Below are positions 37,145-46,471 of a stretch of 64,000 nucleotides of DNA, piece by piece. Made by a program: the position numbers and the translations under genes. The stretch spans positions 6,863,001 through 6,927,000 of the forward strand of contig NZ_CP165734.1 in the NCBI RefSeq assembly GCF_041200145.1, in the 5' to 3' direction. Every line of letters starts with the position of its first letter. The first letter of the stretch is position 1. The notes beneath the pieces are model-generated. The model had not been told where the DNA came from. It saw only the letters and a program-made list of their open reading frames with translations, and did not search any database. The stretch comes from Bradyrhizobium sp. LLZ17. GTDB lineage: Bacteria > Pseudomonadota > Alphaproteobacteria > Rhizobiales > Xanthobacteraceae.

Positions 37145-39730
37145 TCACGCCCGCTGCACAAAGCTGTCCACGACCTTCTTCTCGCCGGCCTTGTCGAAGG
37201 CGATGGTGAGCTTGTTGCCGTCGACCTTGGTGACGCGGCCGTAGCCGAATTTCTGGTGGAAGACGCGGTCGGCGAGCGAAAAATCCGAGGTCGTGCCGGT
37301 CGATTTGGCCACCAGTTCGCCCTCGATCGTCATCGGCCCGCGCCGGCGCGACGAGAAGCTGCCGAAATCCGGCGAGGACGAAAACGACGAGGTCTGTTCC
37401 TCAAAGCCACCCTGGCCGCCGCCACTGCGTCCGCCGCCGCCGCGGTTGCGATTGGCCTGGGCGCGCTGCCAGCCCGGAGTCGAATAGGTGGAGCCGAACG
37501 CCTCCATGTCGTCGAAGCGCGAGGCCCCGTAGCCGCCTGTGCCGCCCCAAGCCGAGCCGCCCTTGGATTCCGTGATCTCGACATTGGCCGCAGGCAATTC
37601 GTCCAGGAAGCGCGACGGGATCGTGGTTGTCCAGGTGCCGTGGATCCGCCGGTTGGTCGCAAAATAGATCTTGGCGCGACGCCTCGCACGGGTCAGGCCG
37701 ACATGGCCGAGGCGACGCTCTTCCTCGAGGCCGGCGCGACCCTGTTCGTCCAGCGTGCGCTGGCTCGGGAACAGGCCTTCCTCCCAGCCGGGCAGGAACA
37801 CGTTGTCGAATTCGAGCCCCTTGGCCGAATGCAGCGTCATCAGCGACACCGCATCCTCGTCGGCGCCGCTGTCGCGGTCCATCACCAGCGAAATGTGTTC
37901 GAGAAATCCTTGCAGGTTCTCGAACTCCTCCATCGAGCGCACGAGCTCTTTCAAGTTCTCCAGCCGGCCGGCAGCGTCCGCCGAGCGGTCCTTCTGCCAC
38001 ATCTCGGTGTAGCCGCTCTCGTCGAGCACGATCTGGGCGAGATCTGTATGCGCGGTGACCTCGCGCTGCGCGCGCCAGCGGTCGAACTGGGTGACGAGAT
38101 CGCGCAGTGACCCGCGTGCCTTCGGCTTCAATTCGTCGGTGTCGACCACGGCACGCGCGGCCTCGAACAGCGGAATGCGGCGCTTGCGGGCGTGATCGTG
38201 CAGCATCTGCACGGTGGCATCGCCCAAGCCCCTCTTGGGGGTGTTGACGATGCGCTCGAAGGCGAGATCATCGGCGGGTGAATTGATCACGCGCAGATAA
38301 GCCAGCGCGTCGCGGATTTCGGCGCGCTCGTAGAAGCGCGGGCCGCCGATCACGCGATAGGGCAGCCCGAGCGTGACGAAGCGATCTTCGAACTCGCGCA
38401 TCTGGTAGGACGCGCGCACGAGAATCGCGATCTCGTTGAGCTTGTCGCCTTGGCGCTGGATCTGCTCGATCTCCTCGCCGATGCCGCGCGCTTCCTCTTC
38501 CGAATCCCACGATCCCGTCACCGTGACCTTCTCGCCGTCCTGGTCCTCAGTGCGCAGCGTCTTGCCGAGCCGGCCTTCATTGTGCGCGATCAGGTGCGAG
38601 GCGGCGGCGAGGATGTGGCCGGTCGAGCGGTAGTTGCGCTCGAGGCGAATGACCTTGGCGCCGGGAAAATCGTGCTCGAAACGCAGGATGTTGTCGACCT
38701 CCGCCCCGCGCCAGCCATAGATCGACTGGTCGTCGTCGCCGACGCAGCAGATGTTTTTGACATGGGGGGCGGCCACTGGCGCGCTAACCGCATGCTCCGT
38801 CATTCCGGGGCGATGCGTTGCATCGAACCCGGAATCTCGAGCTGATGGCCCATCTCCAGATTCCGGGTTCGGCTCTTCGAGGCGCCCCGGAATGACAGTA
38901 GGGGCGGTTGGCTTCGTCGGCGCCTGCGACAGCAGCCGCAGCCACAGATACTGCGCGACGTTGGTGTCCTGGTATTCGTCGACCAGGATGAATTTGAAGC
39001 GCTGTTGATACTGCCGGAGGATGTCCGGGTGCTCGCGGAAGATGCGGATGTCTTCCAGCAGCAGATCGCCGAAATCGGCGGCGTTCAGGATCTTCAGCCG
39101 TTCCTGGTAGCTCGCATAGAGCTTGCCGCCCTTGCCGTTGGCGAACGTTGCGGCTTCGCCGGCGGGCACCTGCGACGGCGTCAGGCCGCGGTTCTTCCAG
39201 CCGTCGATCAGCCCGGCCAGCATCCGCGCCGGCCAGCGCTTGTCGTCGATGTTGTCGGCTTGCAAGAGCTGCTTCAGGAGCCGCACCTGGTCGTCGACGT
39301 CGAGCACGGTGAAGTTCGACTTGAGCTGCGCCAGCTCCGCATGGGTGCGCAGGATGCGGCCGCCGATGGAGTGGAAGGTGCCGAGCCACGGCATGCCCTC
39401 GACGGCCTGGCCGAGCATCTGGCCGAGCCGGTGCTTCATCTCGCGCGCGGCCTTGTTGGTGAAGGTCACCGACAGGATCTCGCTCGGGCGGGCGCGACCC
39501 TGGCTCAGGATATGCGCAATGCGCGTGGTCAGGACGCGGGTCTTGCCGGTGCCGGCGCCGGCCAGCACCAGAACCGGGCCGTCCAGCGTCTCCACGGCGT
39601 CGCGCTGCTCGGGATTGAGCCCGGACAAATATTTCGGTCCCACCGAGGCGCGCGCACGCGCGGCGATGCCGCCGGCCGCGGGCTGGTGGTCGGGAACGCT
39701 CTCGGAGGTGATTTTGCTCGGCTCGGTCAT
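37145..39730 (-). CDS. UvrD/PcrA-type DNA helicase carrying an in-frame palindromic repeat
   Basis: The 861-residue superfamily 1A 3'-5' helicase acts in repair and replication. Motif I is AGAGTGKTR (about 57-65), Ia FTNKAAREM, II LVDEYQDTN, III GDDDQSIYGWRGA, IV ERNYRST, V LMTLHSAKGLEFD and VI VGLTRARR. Between motifs II and III, residues 279-311 (VIPGRLEEPNPES... DSGFDATHRPGM) are encoded by a family A repeat (38799-38896). The Gly/Arg-rich, low-complexity segment near residues 735-780 precedes a C-terminal UvrD-like Tudor-type region. The start at 39730 (MTEPSKITSE) is chosen; 39739 is also possible. The insertion keeps the frame and all motifs. Confidence 0.94.
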   Translation of the reverse strand: MTEPSKITSESVPDHQPAAGGIAARARASVGPKYLSGLNPEQRDAVETLDGPVLVLAGAGTGKTRVLTTRIAHILSQGRARPSEILSVTFTNKAAREMKHRLGQMLGQAVEGMPWLGTFHSIGGRILRTHAELAQLKSNFTVLDVDDQVRLLKQLLQADNIDDKRWPARMLAGLIDGWKNRGLTPSQVPAGEAATFANGKGGKLYASYQERLKILNAADFGDLLLEDIRIFREHPDILRQYQQRFKFILVDEYQDTNVAQYLWLRLLSQAPTKPTAPTVIPGRLEEPNPESGDGPSARDSGFDATHRPGMTEHAVSAPVAAPHVKNICCVGDDDQSIYGWRGAEVDNILRFEHDFPGAKVIRLERNYRSTGHILAAASHLIAHNEGRLGKTLRTEDQDGEKVTVTGSWDSEEEARGIGEEIEQIQRQGDKLNEIAILVRASYQMREFEDRFVTLGLPYRVIGGPRFYERAEIRDALAYLRVINSPADDLAFERIVNTPKRGLGDATVQMLHDHARKRRIPLFEAARAVVDTDELKPKARGSLRDLVTQFDRWRAQREVTAHTDLAQIVLDESGYTEMWQKDRSADAAGRLENLKELVRSMEEFENLQGFLEHISLVMDRDSGADEDAVSLMTLHSAKGLEFDNVFLPGWEEGLFPSQRTLDEQGRAGLEEERRLGHVGLTRARRRAKIYFATNRRIHGTWTTTIPSRFLDELPAANVEITESKGGSAWGGTGGYGASRFDDMEAFGSTYSTPGWQRAQANRNRGGGGRSGGGQGGFEEQTSSFSSSPDFGSFSSRRRGPMTIEGELVAKSTGTTSDFSLADRVFHQKFGYGRVTKVDGNKLTIAFDKAGEKKVVDSFVQRA
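38799..38896. repeat. Family A palindromic repeat inside the helicase coding sequence
   Basis: A 98-bp element has perfect 14-bp ends GTCATTCCGGGGCG (38799-38812) and CGCCCCGGAATGAC (38883-38896), and inner inverted AGATTCCGGGTTCG/CGAACCCGGAATCT. The flanking peptides are low-complexity (APTKPTAPT before, EHAVSAPVAAP after). It adds about 33 residues to a loop between helicase motifs II and III. Confidence 0.92.
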
Positions 39731-39980
39731 GCGAATCATTTGGCCCCACGATGGCACCGCGGGGTGGTGGAAGGGAGCCTATAGCAGGGATTGGTGGCTA
39801 TATGGGGTCGCGGGGAGGGGTTTTCCACGTGCGCCGGACGCTGATTTGTTCCAAGCGGGCGCGCGAATTTCCGCATGACCTGGTCCGGAACAATCGTTCC
39901 GAGGTCGAGATTGTCCCTGCAAGCGAGCCGCGGTGGCAAGCCACCCGATCGCAGACAGACATCAAGACAGAGGTTTGACC

Positions 39981-40154
39981 ATGCTTGGCTGGGTTGTGAC
40001 GTTTCTGGTTATCGCACTGATCGCCGGCATTCTGGGCTTTGGCGGCATCGCGGGCGCTTCAGTTGAAATCGCCAAGATCATCTTCTTCATCGCGGTCGTG
40101 CTGTTCCTGGTCTCGGCCGTGGTCGGTCTCGCCCGCGGCCGCAACAGGGTCTAG
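39981..40154 (+). CDS. DUF1328 (YtjA-like) small membrane protein
   Basis: The 57-residue protein has two membrane helices ([19 protein letters not shown] and [20 protein letters not shown]) and the family ending [13 protein letters not shown] lies 8 bases upstream of the ATG at 39981. It is a conserved stress-linked small membrane protein of unknown function in proteobacteria. It is divergent from the helicase. Confidence 0.9.
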   Translation: MLGWVVTFLVIALIAGILGFGGIAGASVEIAKIIFFIAVVLFLVSAVVGLARGRNRV

Positions 40155-40161
40155 CGGTGTT

Positions 40162-40266
40162 ATCCTCATGGTGAGGAGCGCGGAACGCCCATCTCGAACC
40201 ATGAAGGCCCGACTGTGGCCTTGCATCCTTCGAGACGCCCGCTTCGCGGCTCCTCAGGATCAGGAG
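40162..40266. repeat. Family E palindromic repeat
   Basis: The element starts TCCTCATGGTGAGGAGCGCGG, continues with a TCTCGAACCAT core and CTTCGAGACGCCCG, and ends CTCCTCAGGATCAGGAG. The same family occurs in the opposite orientation at 63144-63250. It lies between the DUF1328 gene and the convergent thioesterase gene. Confidence 0.85.
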
Positions 40267-40274
40267 TTAGAGCG

Positions 40275-40781
40275 TCACCGCTTCGAGGGCATCGCCACGC
40301 TCCGGCCGGTGCCCTCGGGCCGCGGCAGGGTGCCGTGGGTCTTGGCGACCCCTGCGATACGCTGCTGGATGTCGGGCGGAAACGGCGCAACGCGCCGCGC
40401 AGTCATGTCCATGTGGAGCGACATGTTTTCGGACGTGGCCGACAGCCAGCCCTCGGTGGCGTGCCTCAGCTCCTCGAACGTATGCAGCCGCTTGTCGTCG
40501 GCTTCCAGCAACCACACCAGAATCTGCACGGGATCGCCGAGGTGGATCTCGCGCAAGTAACGCACATGGCATTCGGCGGTGAAAGTCGAGCCGTGGCGCT
40601 CTTTCTTGTAGGTGGGCCCGATCCCGAGCTCGAGCCAGAACTCGTCGATCGCCCGGTCGAACATCACATTGTAATAGGCCATATTGAGATGGCCGTTATA
40701 GTCGATCCATTGCGGCTCGATCTGCATGGTCGATGAGCGGAACGGTTCGGGCTTGAGCGCAGCTTTGGCAGTCTCCGGCAT
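40275..40781 (-). CDS. Hotdog-fold acyl-CoA thioesterase-like protein
   Basis: The 168-residue protein has a 4HBT-like hotdog domain: QWIDYNGHLNMAYYNVMFD, with the catalytic/substrate region D-Y-N-G-H, and HVRYLREIHLGDPVQI in the next strand. A preceding Pro/Lys linker and the short C-terminal extension are normal. The start at 40781 (MPETAKAALK) is preceded by a weak ribosome site. Related proteins hydrolyse carnitine/betainyl-CoA intermediates, but the substrate here is unknown. The gene is divergent from the FAD oxidase gene. Confidence 0.8.
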   Translation of the reverse strand: MPETAKAALKPEPFRSSTMQIEPQWIDYNGHLNMAYYNVMFDRAIDEFWLELGIGPTYKKERHGSTFTAECHVRYLREIHLGDPVQILVWLLEADDKRLHTFEELRHATEGWLSATSENMSLHMDMTARRVAPFPPDIQQRIAGVAKTHGTLPRPEGTGRSVAMPSKR

Positions 40782-40868
40782 CTGTCCGTCCCTCGCTATG
40801 CGTCCGGTCGCTTGACTTGACCGGTGAGATGTCCTTTGCCACGGTTTGTCTCGTCGGGAGGACCATCC

Positions 40869-42293
40869 GTGGGTACGACCATCACCAATAATCCGCCGCG
40901 GCCGGCGCCGAAAGCCCTCGCGAGCGCGCTGGAGCAGCTTGCTGCACGCTTCGGCAACCGCCTCATCACCTCGCAGGCGGTTCGCGAGCAGCACGGCCAC
41001 ACCGCGACATGGCTCGCCAACCAGCCGCCCGATGGGGTGGTGATGGCGCAGCACACCGCCGACATCCAGGACGTGGTGCGGATCTGCGCGAAGAACGGCG
41101 TGCCCGTCATCGCCTTCGGCACCGGCACCTCGCTTGAGGGCCAGGTCAACGCGCCCGCCGGCGGCATCTCGATCGATCTGCGCGACATGAACAAGGTGCT
41201 CGCGGTTCATGCCGAGGACCTCGACTGCGTGATCCAGCCTGGCGTCACCCGCAAGGCGCTGAACGAGCATCTGCGCGACCAAGGCCTGTTCTTCCCGATC
41301 GATCCCGGCGCGGACGCTTCGCTCGGCGGAATGGCCTCGACCCGCGCTTCCGGCACCAATGCGGTGCGCTATGGCACCATGCGAGACAGCGTGATCGCGC
41401 TGAAGGTGGTGCGCGGCGACGGCGAGATCATCACGACCGGCACGCGCGCCAAGAAATCCGCGGCCGGCTACGACCTTACGCATCTGTTCGTCGGCGCCGA
41501 AGGCACGCTCGGCATCATCTCGGAATTGACCATCCGCCTGCGCGGTATCCCGGAGACGATCGCGGCCGGCGCGGTGTCGTTCGAGACCGTGCACGGGGCG
41601 TGTCAGGCCGTGATCCTGGCGATCCAGACCGGCATTCCCGTGGCGCGCATCGAGCTGCTCAACGCCGCCCAGGTGAAGGCCTGCAACGCCTATTCGAAGC
41701 TGACGCTGCCGGAGACGCCGCTCTTGCTGATGGAATTCCACGGCAGCGAGATCGAGGTCGGCGAGCAGTCCAAGGCCTTCGGCGAGATTGCCAGGGAATG
41801 CGGCGGCGGCGATTTCTCCTGGACCACCAAGCCGGAGGATCGCACAAAACTGTGGCAGGCGCGGCACGACGCCTATTGGTCGGTGAAGGCGCTGCGGCCC
41901 GGCGACAGCATCGGCGTGGTCGCGACCGACGTCTGCGTGCCGATCTCGCGGCTCGCCGAATGCGTCGGCGAGACCGAGGAAGATCTCAAGCGGCTCAATT
42001 TGTTGTCGCCGATCGTGGGCCATGTCGGCGACGGCAATTTCCACTGCTCGTTGGTCTGCGACACCAACGATGCCGACGAGATGGCGCGCGGCGAGGAGTT
42101 CATGCACCGCCTGGTCGAGCGCGCCCAGGCAATGGACGGCACCTGCACCGGCGAGCACGGCATTGGGCAGGGCAAGCAGAAATATCTCAGGGCGGAACTG
42201 GGCCCGGAGGCGCTGGACGCCATGCGTGCGCTGAAAAAGGCACTCGATCCGCAGAACATCTTCAATCCCGGCAAGATCGTGCCGGAGGCGTAG
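40869..42293 (+). CDS. FAD-binding oxidase, D-lactate/glycolate-type (GlcD/LDHD-like), GTG start
   Basis: The 474-residue flavoprotein has the PCMH FAD domain (PVIAFGTGTSLEGQVNAPAGG, GADASLGGMASTRASGTNAVRYG) and a C-terminal substrate/FAD-linked domain with HVGDGNFHCSL and GTCTGEHGIGQGKQKYL. It oxidises a 2-hydroxy acid and passes electrons to the respiratory chain or cytochrome. The ORF runs back to 40824, but GTG at 40869 has GGGAGG with 7-base spacing, a strong ribosome site, and gives VGTTITNNPP. D-lactate is the likeliest substrate by family, but not proven. Confidence 0.92.
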   Translation: MGTTITNNPPRPAPKALASALEQLAARFGNRLITSQAVREQHGHTATWLANQPPDGVVMAQHTADIQDVVRICAKNGVPVIAFGTGTSLEGQVNAPAGGISIDLRDMNKVLAVHAEDLDCVIQPGVTRKALNEHLRDQGLFFPIDPGADASLGGMASTRASGTNAVRYGTMRDSVIALKVVRGDGEIITTGTRAKKSAAGYDLTHLFVGAEGTLGIISELTIRLRGIPETIAAGAVSFETVHGACQAVILAIQTGIPVARIELLNAAQVKACNAYSKLTLPETPLLLMEFHGSEIEVGEQSKAFGEIARECGGGDFSWTTKPEDRTKLWQARHDAYWSVKALRPGDSIGVVATDVCVPISRLAECVGETEEDLKRLNLLSPIVGHVGDGNFHCSLVCDTNDADEMARGEEFMHRLVERAQAMDGTCTGEHGIGQGKQKYLRAELGPEALDAMRALKKALDPQNIFNPGKIVPEA

Positions 42294-42344
42294 CGCACGG
42301 CGTTGCGCCCGTTTATGCTCGTTCCGTTACCACGGAGCGAGGCA

Positions 42345-42698
42345 ATGCGGTGGTTTGCGCGCACGACGCGGAACGACATCTGGGACGAACCGATCGAGTC
42401 GCCGCTCGGCGACATCGACGCGGCTGAGCGCATCCGCGCCATCTGTCATGCCGCGAGCGCAGCTGCTTCGCGGAGCGACAAGCGCGAGAGCGAGCGCTAT
42501 GAGCGCGCCGCGAAAGTCGCGATGGAAATCGCGATGAAGATCTCGGATGACCTGATGCGCGACGACGCCGTCCACCGCATCGTCGGTCTCTGCATGACAG
42601 CCAACGACACCAAGACCGCGCAGATCCTGTATCGCGCGATCCACGCCAGCTGGATCCGCGAGACGATCCAGCGCGATCATCCGACGTTGTCTTCGTAA
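42345..42698 (+). CDS. Small protein of unknown function
   Basis: The 117-residue hydrophilic protein begins MRWFARTTRNDIWDEPIES. It is mostly helical and charged (ERIRAICHAASAAASRSDKRES, YERAAKVAMEIAMKISDDLMR) with no membrane segment. GGAG 10 bases upstream of ATG 42345 supports the start; an in-frame ATG at 42303 is less likely. No domain is recognised. Codon use and length argue that it is a real gene. Confidence 0.65.
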   Translation: MRWFARTTRNDIWDEPIESPLGDIDAAERIRAICHAASAAASRSDKRESERYERAAKVAMEIAMKISDDLMRDDAVHRIVGLCMTANDTKTAQILYRAIHASWIRETIQRDHPTLSS

Positions 42699-42727
42699 TC
42701 GCTCATTGTTGCTGCGAACGCGGTGCG

Positions 42728-42856
42728 CTCCCTACCCCGCTTGCGAGGGAGGGCCGGGGAGAGGGTGCTTCCGCAACGGGGATAATCCTCAAGAGGAGAG
42801 ACCCTCACCCGGCGCGCAAAGAGCGCGCCGACCTCTCCCGCACGCGGGAGAGGTGA
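42728..42856. repeat. Family F palindromic repeat
   Basis: The element contains CTCCCTACCCCGCTTGCGAGGGAG at the left and CTCTCCCGCACGCGGGAGAGG at the right, with an internal GGGAGAGGGTGCTT / GAGACCCTCACC pair and GGCGCGCAAAGAGCGCGCC. It lies between the small protein gene and the convergent SulP gene. Confidence 0.8.
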
Positions 42857-42890
42857 AGCGAGTTCGCGGCTCAACCGGTGTAACTCAATG

Positions 42891-44576
42891 CTATTCCGCT
42901 TTCGCCAACGTTCGCACGGCCTCGTCCACGCTGTGGAAGACGTGCTCGCGGGACAGGACATCGAACAACCTGAAGCGCTCGAACGCATCCTGCGCACGCA
43001 CCGACTCCAGCCGCGCCAGTGCCACCGTGACACCCTGCTCGCTGCATGCCTTGAACAGGTCGAGCAGGATCTGCGCGGCGGTGAAGTCGATCTCCACCAT
43101 GCCGCTCGCCTCCAGCACCAGCAGTTGCGGCGTGGTGGTCGTCAGAACGTTGCTCACGTCGCTGCGGAAGCCGGGCGCGTTGAGGAACGATAGCGGCGCC
43201 TGCAGCCCGATCACCGCGACACCGGTAATGCGCTCGCCGGTGACGTGCGGATGGGTCGGCCACCAGATCGTCGTGCCGGGCACGCGCTCGAACTCGACCA
43301 GCCTGGCACGCGTCGTGCTCCAGATCCCGTGCAGCAGCGACAGCACGATGCCGAGGAACGCGCCCTGTTGGATCGGCAGCACGATGATCAGCGCGGCTGT
43401 TGCAACGATCAGCAAAAACTCGCTGAAGGACTGGCGATAAATCGTGACGATCTGATTCAAGCGGATGATCCGCAGCGCGACGAACAGCAGGATGCCGCCG
43501 AGCGCTGCATCCGGAACGTGCTGCAACAGCCCGGTCCCGAACGCGAGCAACGCCAGCACGATTGCCGCGGCGGCCAGGCCCGCAAGCTGCGACTGTCCGC
43601 CGGTCTCGGCGACGATCCCCGTCCGCGGCGGGCTGGCATTGACCGGGAACGCGCCGAAAAGGCCGGCCAGCACGCCGCCGGCGCCGGCGCCGAGGAAGTC
43701 GCGATCGACATCGGCAGGCTTGTCGGGGTCGGATGGGAACGACCGCGTCGTCGCAGCGGTTTGCACCATCACCACGATCGTGATCACGAAGGCGAGCGGC
43801 ACCAAGCGCACCCATTGCTCCGGCGCAAGCTCAGGCAAGGTCGGTCGCGGCAGCGTGCCCGGCACTATGCCGACGACGTTGACGCCCTTGCTCTCGAGCC
43901 CCAGCCCGATCACAGCAAGCGTCGCGGCCACCAGCCCGATCAGCGCGCCTGGAATTTTTGGACTGACCTTCTCCGAGACGAAGACCACCGCCAGCACGCC
44001 GAAGCCGATGCAAAAAGTCACGGGATTGGTCCGGCCGAGCTCGGTTGCCAGCACGCCGATGCGATCGAGCGTCGGGCCGCTTGGTGACTGCAATCCGAGC
44101 ACGCCCGGCAATTGCGACACGATGATGTGCACGGAGATGCCGGCAAGGAAGCCGACCATGACGGGCACCGACAACAGATTGGCGATGCCGCCGAGCCGGA
44201 AAGCGCCGCCGGCGAGCATCATCGCGCCGACCATTAGCGCCAGCGCGATCGCAAGGCCCTGATATTCCGGCGAGCCGGTAGCGGCCAGTGCCGCAAGTCC
44301 GCCGGCGAAGATCGGCGTGATCGTGGAGTCCGCGCCCAGCGAGAGAAAGCGGTTGCCGCCGAGCAGCGCGAAGCCGACCGAGCCCGCCATGAAGGCGAAG
44401 AAGCCGATCTGCGGCGCGAAGCCGCCGAGCCGCGCGGTGGCCATCTGCTCGGGGATGGCAATCGCCGCGAGCGTCAGGCCTGCAATGAGATCGCCGGAGA
44501 GGGAATAGGATGCAAGCGACCGGAACACCGGCCATGCTTGCTTCGCTGTGTCTTTGGCGTGAGCGTCGTGCGGCAT
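42891..44576 (-). CDS. SulP/SLC26-family anion transporter with STAS domain
   Basis: The 561-residue membrane protein starts with a cytoplasmic N-terminus (MPHDAHAKDTAKQAW), has about 12-14 helices in residues 25-400 and ends with a STAS domain (about 440-561; LLVLEASGMVEIDFTAAQ). The region SADSTITPIFAGG and the repeat of helices match SulP. The substrate may be sulphate, bicarbonate or C4-dicarboxylate, which the sequence cannot tell. No carbonic anhydrase gene adjoins it. Full length for the family. Confidence 0.9.
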   Translation of the reverse strand: MPHDAHAKDTAKQAWPVFRSLASYSLSGDLIAGLTLAAIAIPEQMATARLGGFAPQIGFFAFMAGSVGFALLGGNRFLSLGADSTITPIFAGGLAALAATGSPEYQGLAIALALMVGAMMLAGGAFRLGGIANLLSVPVMVGFLAGISVHIIVSQLPGVLGLQSPSGPTLDRIGVLATELGRTNPVTFCIGFGVLAVVFVSEKVSPKIPGALIGLVAATLAVIGLGLESKGVNVVGIVPGTLPRPTLPELAPEQWVRLVPLAFVITIVVMVQTAATTRSFPSDPDKPADVDRDFLGAGAGGVLAGLFGAFPVNASPPRTGIVAETGGQSQLAGLAAAAIVLALLAFGTGLLQHVPDAALGGILLFVALRIIRLNQIVTIYRQSFSEFLLIVATAALIIVLPIQQGAFLGIVLSLLHGIWSTTRARLVEFERVPGTTIWWPTHPHVTGERITGVAVIGLQAPLSFLNAPGFRSDVSNVLTTTTPQLLVLEASGMVEIDFTAAQILLDLFKACSEQGVTVALARLESVRAQDAFERFRLFDVLSREHVFHSVDEAVRTLAKAE

Positions 44577-44832
44577 CGCTGTGAAGTCCCCGGAAAGCTG
44601 GCATCGGTCGTCAGACTACAGCATTTCCGGAATGGAAGGCGGCGGGGCGCGCAACTCCCCGGCCATCAACAGAATTGTCGCGGTGATGATTTGTTCTCTG
44701 CGGCCCCTCAGCCGTCATTGCGAGGAGATCTTGCGACGAAGCAATCCAGAATCTCTCCACGGAAACACTCTGGAGCGCTTCCCTTCATTCGCCATGACGG
44801 AGGACATCTTCGTCCTCCGTCTCGCACCTGCC
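44577..44832. other. Spacer containing a palindromic repeat
   Basis: This 256-base gap between the SulP and caspase-like genes (same strand) contains repeat H at 44714-44798. I see no small gene. The SulP promoter should lie in its lower-coordinate part. Confidence 0.4.
44714..44798. repeat. Family H palindromic repeat
   Basis: The element begins GTCATTGCGAGGAGATCTTG and contains GAAGCAATCCAGA and ATCTCTCCACGGA, ending CATTCGCCATGAC. It matches the widespread 'cattgcgagg...gaagcaatccag' unit of Bradyrhizobium and its relatives. Confidence 0.7.
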
Positions 44833-46326
44833 TCAGTACCTGCCGCGGTCGCCGTGTCCCATCTCTCCGCCGCGGCCGCCGCCGCCACCCATGCCCATGC
44901 CGAGCCCGATTCCAACACCGATGCCGATGCCTTGCATGACGGCGCCGGGCGGCGGTCCTCGATCCGGCGGCGCGCGCTCGACGACCACTTCATCGGGCGG
45001 AGGCCGGCGCTTGGGCGGCGTGTCGACGACCTTGCGCTTCGGCGGCGTGTCGTCGACGCGCTTCTTGATGACCGGCGCGACGATCGGATTGATCGGGCTT
45101 GCCGGCGTCGAAGGCGTCGTGCACGGGCAGGTTGGCGCCAGCGCGACGGCGATCGGAGCAGGGGCCGCAGCCGCCGCAACCGGCAAGACATAGTTGCGGT
45201 TCTGCACGCGCAGCAGTAGCCTGCGCGCGGTCGCCGCGAGGTCGCTGTTGTCCCAATTGGCGAGATAGGCCTCGAACGACGCGCGGGTGTTGATCGCGAC
45301 CGCGCGATCCCACGCCAGCATCTGGCGCCGGCGTTCCAGCACGGTGCGCAGGCGCGGCGTGCGGACGTCCTGACGGTACAATTCGACATAGGCCTGATAC
45401 GCCGGCACGGTGTCGTCGGCGAGCACGAGCTCATAGGCGACCTTGGCATCCTTGCCCTGCAAATCCTTGCGCCAGTCCTCGACGCTGCGCGTGGCGCTGG
45501 CGAGCGCCGTCGAGGCTGCGCCCGGAGCAGGCGGCTGCTGGCCGCCGCTGTCGCCGAAGAACTTGAAGTCGGTCGTCAGTGACGAGCTTTCCCACGGGAT
45601 CTGCCGTCCGTCGGTCGATTGCGCCACGGAGATGCGGATGCGCTTAAACGCTTCCTCGATCGGGATGTTCGGCTGCTTCGCAACCGTCAAAGCGGCGGTG
45701 GTGTAGGGACTGTCGAGGCCGGAGCCATCCTCGGCTTCCGCACCGGGCGAGGTCGAATAGGAGATGAAGGTGCCCTGCGCGCCGGCCTTGGTGTCGACGA
45801 TCGCAAGGCCGTGGCCGGCACCGCTCAGCGCCGGGAACGGATTGTTGCGGCAGGCATCGAGCATGAAGATGCGCGCACGCGTCGGCAGCGCGCCGAGCGT
45901 GTTGAGAAGGTCGTTCAGCCGCACCCCCTGAAGCGGAATGTCGGCCTCGCGTTTCGGATCGAGATCGACCGGGACCAGATAGTTCTCGCCGTCGATCTGG
46001 AGGCCGTGGCCGGCATAGAACACCAGCGCGGTGGTATCGGCGCCGCTGGCGCTGACCTTGCCGGCGAAATCGGAGATCGCCTGCCGCATCTCGCTCTGGC
46101 CCAGATTGGGCGCGGTGGTGACGTTGAAGCCGGCATTGCCGAGCAGCTCCGCCATGCCCTTGGCATCGTTGGCGGCGTTGGGCAATTCCGGCACCGTGCG
46201 ATAGGCCGATTGCCCGATCACCAGCGCAAGCCGCGCTTCGGCCGCGGCATCTGTCGGGGTCATCATTTGTGTGAGCGCAAGAAGACCGGACGCAAGAAAT
46301 AAATTGCAAAGGACTGGACGGCGCAT
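44833..46326 (-). CDS. Secreted caspase-family (C14) peptidase
   Basis: The 497-residue protein has a signal peptide (to about residue 30, TDAAAEARLA) and a caspase-fold domain with catalytic His in VFYAGHGLQ (H107) and Cys in FMLDACRNNPF (C159). This is the prokaryotic metacaspase/caspase-like type. After residue about 280 the sequence becomes a helical segment and then a Pro/Lys/Arg-rich region (DDTPPKRKVVDTPPKRRPP) and a Gly/Met-rich end. No regulator or substrate is linked. The C-terminal half has no recognised domain and may bind the envelope. Confidence 0.9.
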   Translation of the reverse strand: MRRPVLCNLFLASGLLALTQMMTPTDAAAEARLALVIGQSAYRTVPELPNAANDAKGMAELLGNAGFNVTTAPNLGQSEMRQAISDFAGKVSASGADTTALVFYAGHGLQIDGENYLVPVDLDPKREADIPLQGVRLNDLLNTLGALPTRARIFMLDACRNNPFPALSGAGHGLAIVDTKAGAQGTFISYSTSPGAEAEDGSGLDSPYTTAALTVAKQPNIPIEEAFKRIRISVAQSTDGRQIPWESSSLTTDFKFFGDSGGQQPPAPGAASTALASATRSVEDWRKDLQGKDAKVAYELVLADDTVPAYQAYVELYRQDVRTPRLRTVLERRRQMLAWDRAVAINTRASFEAYLANWDNSDLAATARRLLLRVQNRNYVLPVAAAAAPAPIAVALAPTCPCTTPSTPASPINPIVAPVIKKRVDDTPPKRKVVDTPPKRRPPPDEVVVERAPPDRGPPPGAVMQGIGIGVGIGLGMGMGGGGGRGGEMGHGDRGRY

Positions 46327-46471
46327 CGTGTCACCTCCATCGGCAATGGCGCGAGGATGTCATCTTTTCTAGTAGTCCGCCATGACTCTGTCTGTGCGCT
46401 ATCTCACGCTCTCGCGTGCCGCAAGATGGGGCAGGAGGTCTGCCGGAGCTGACGCGTCAAGCAGTGCCGCT

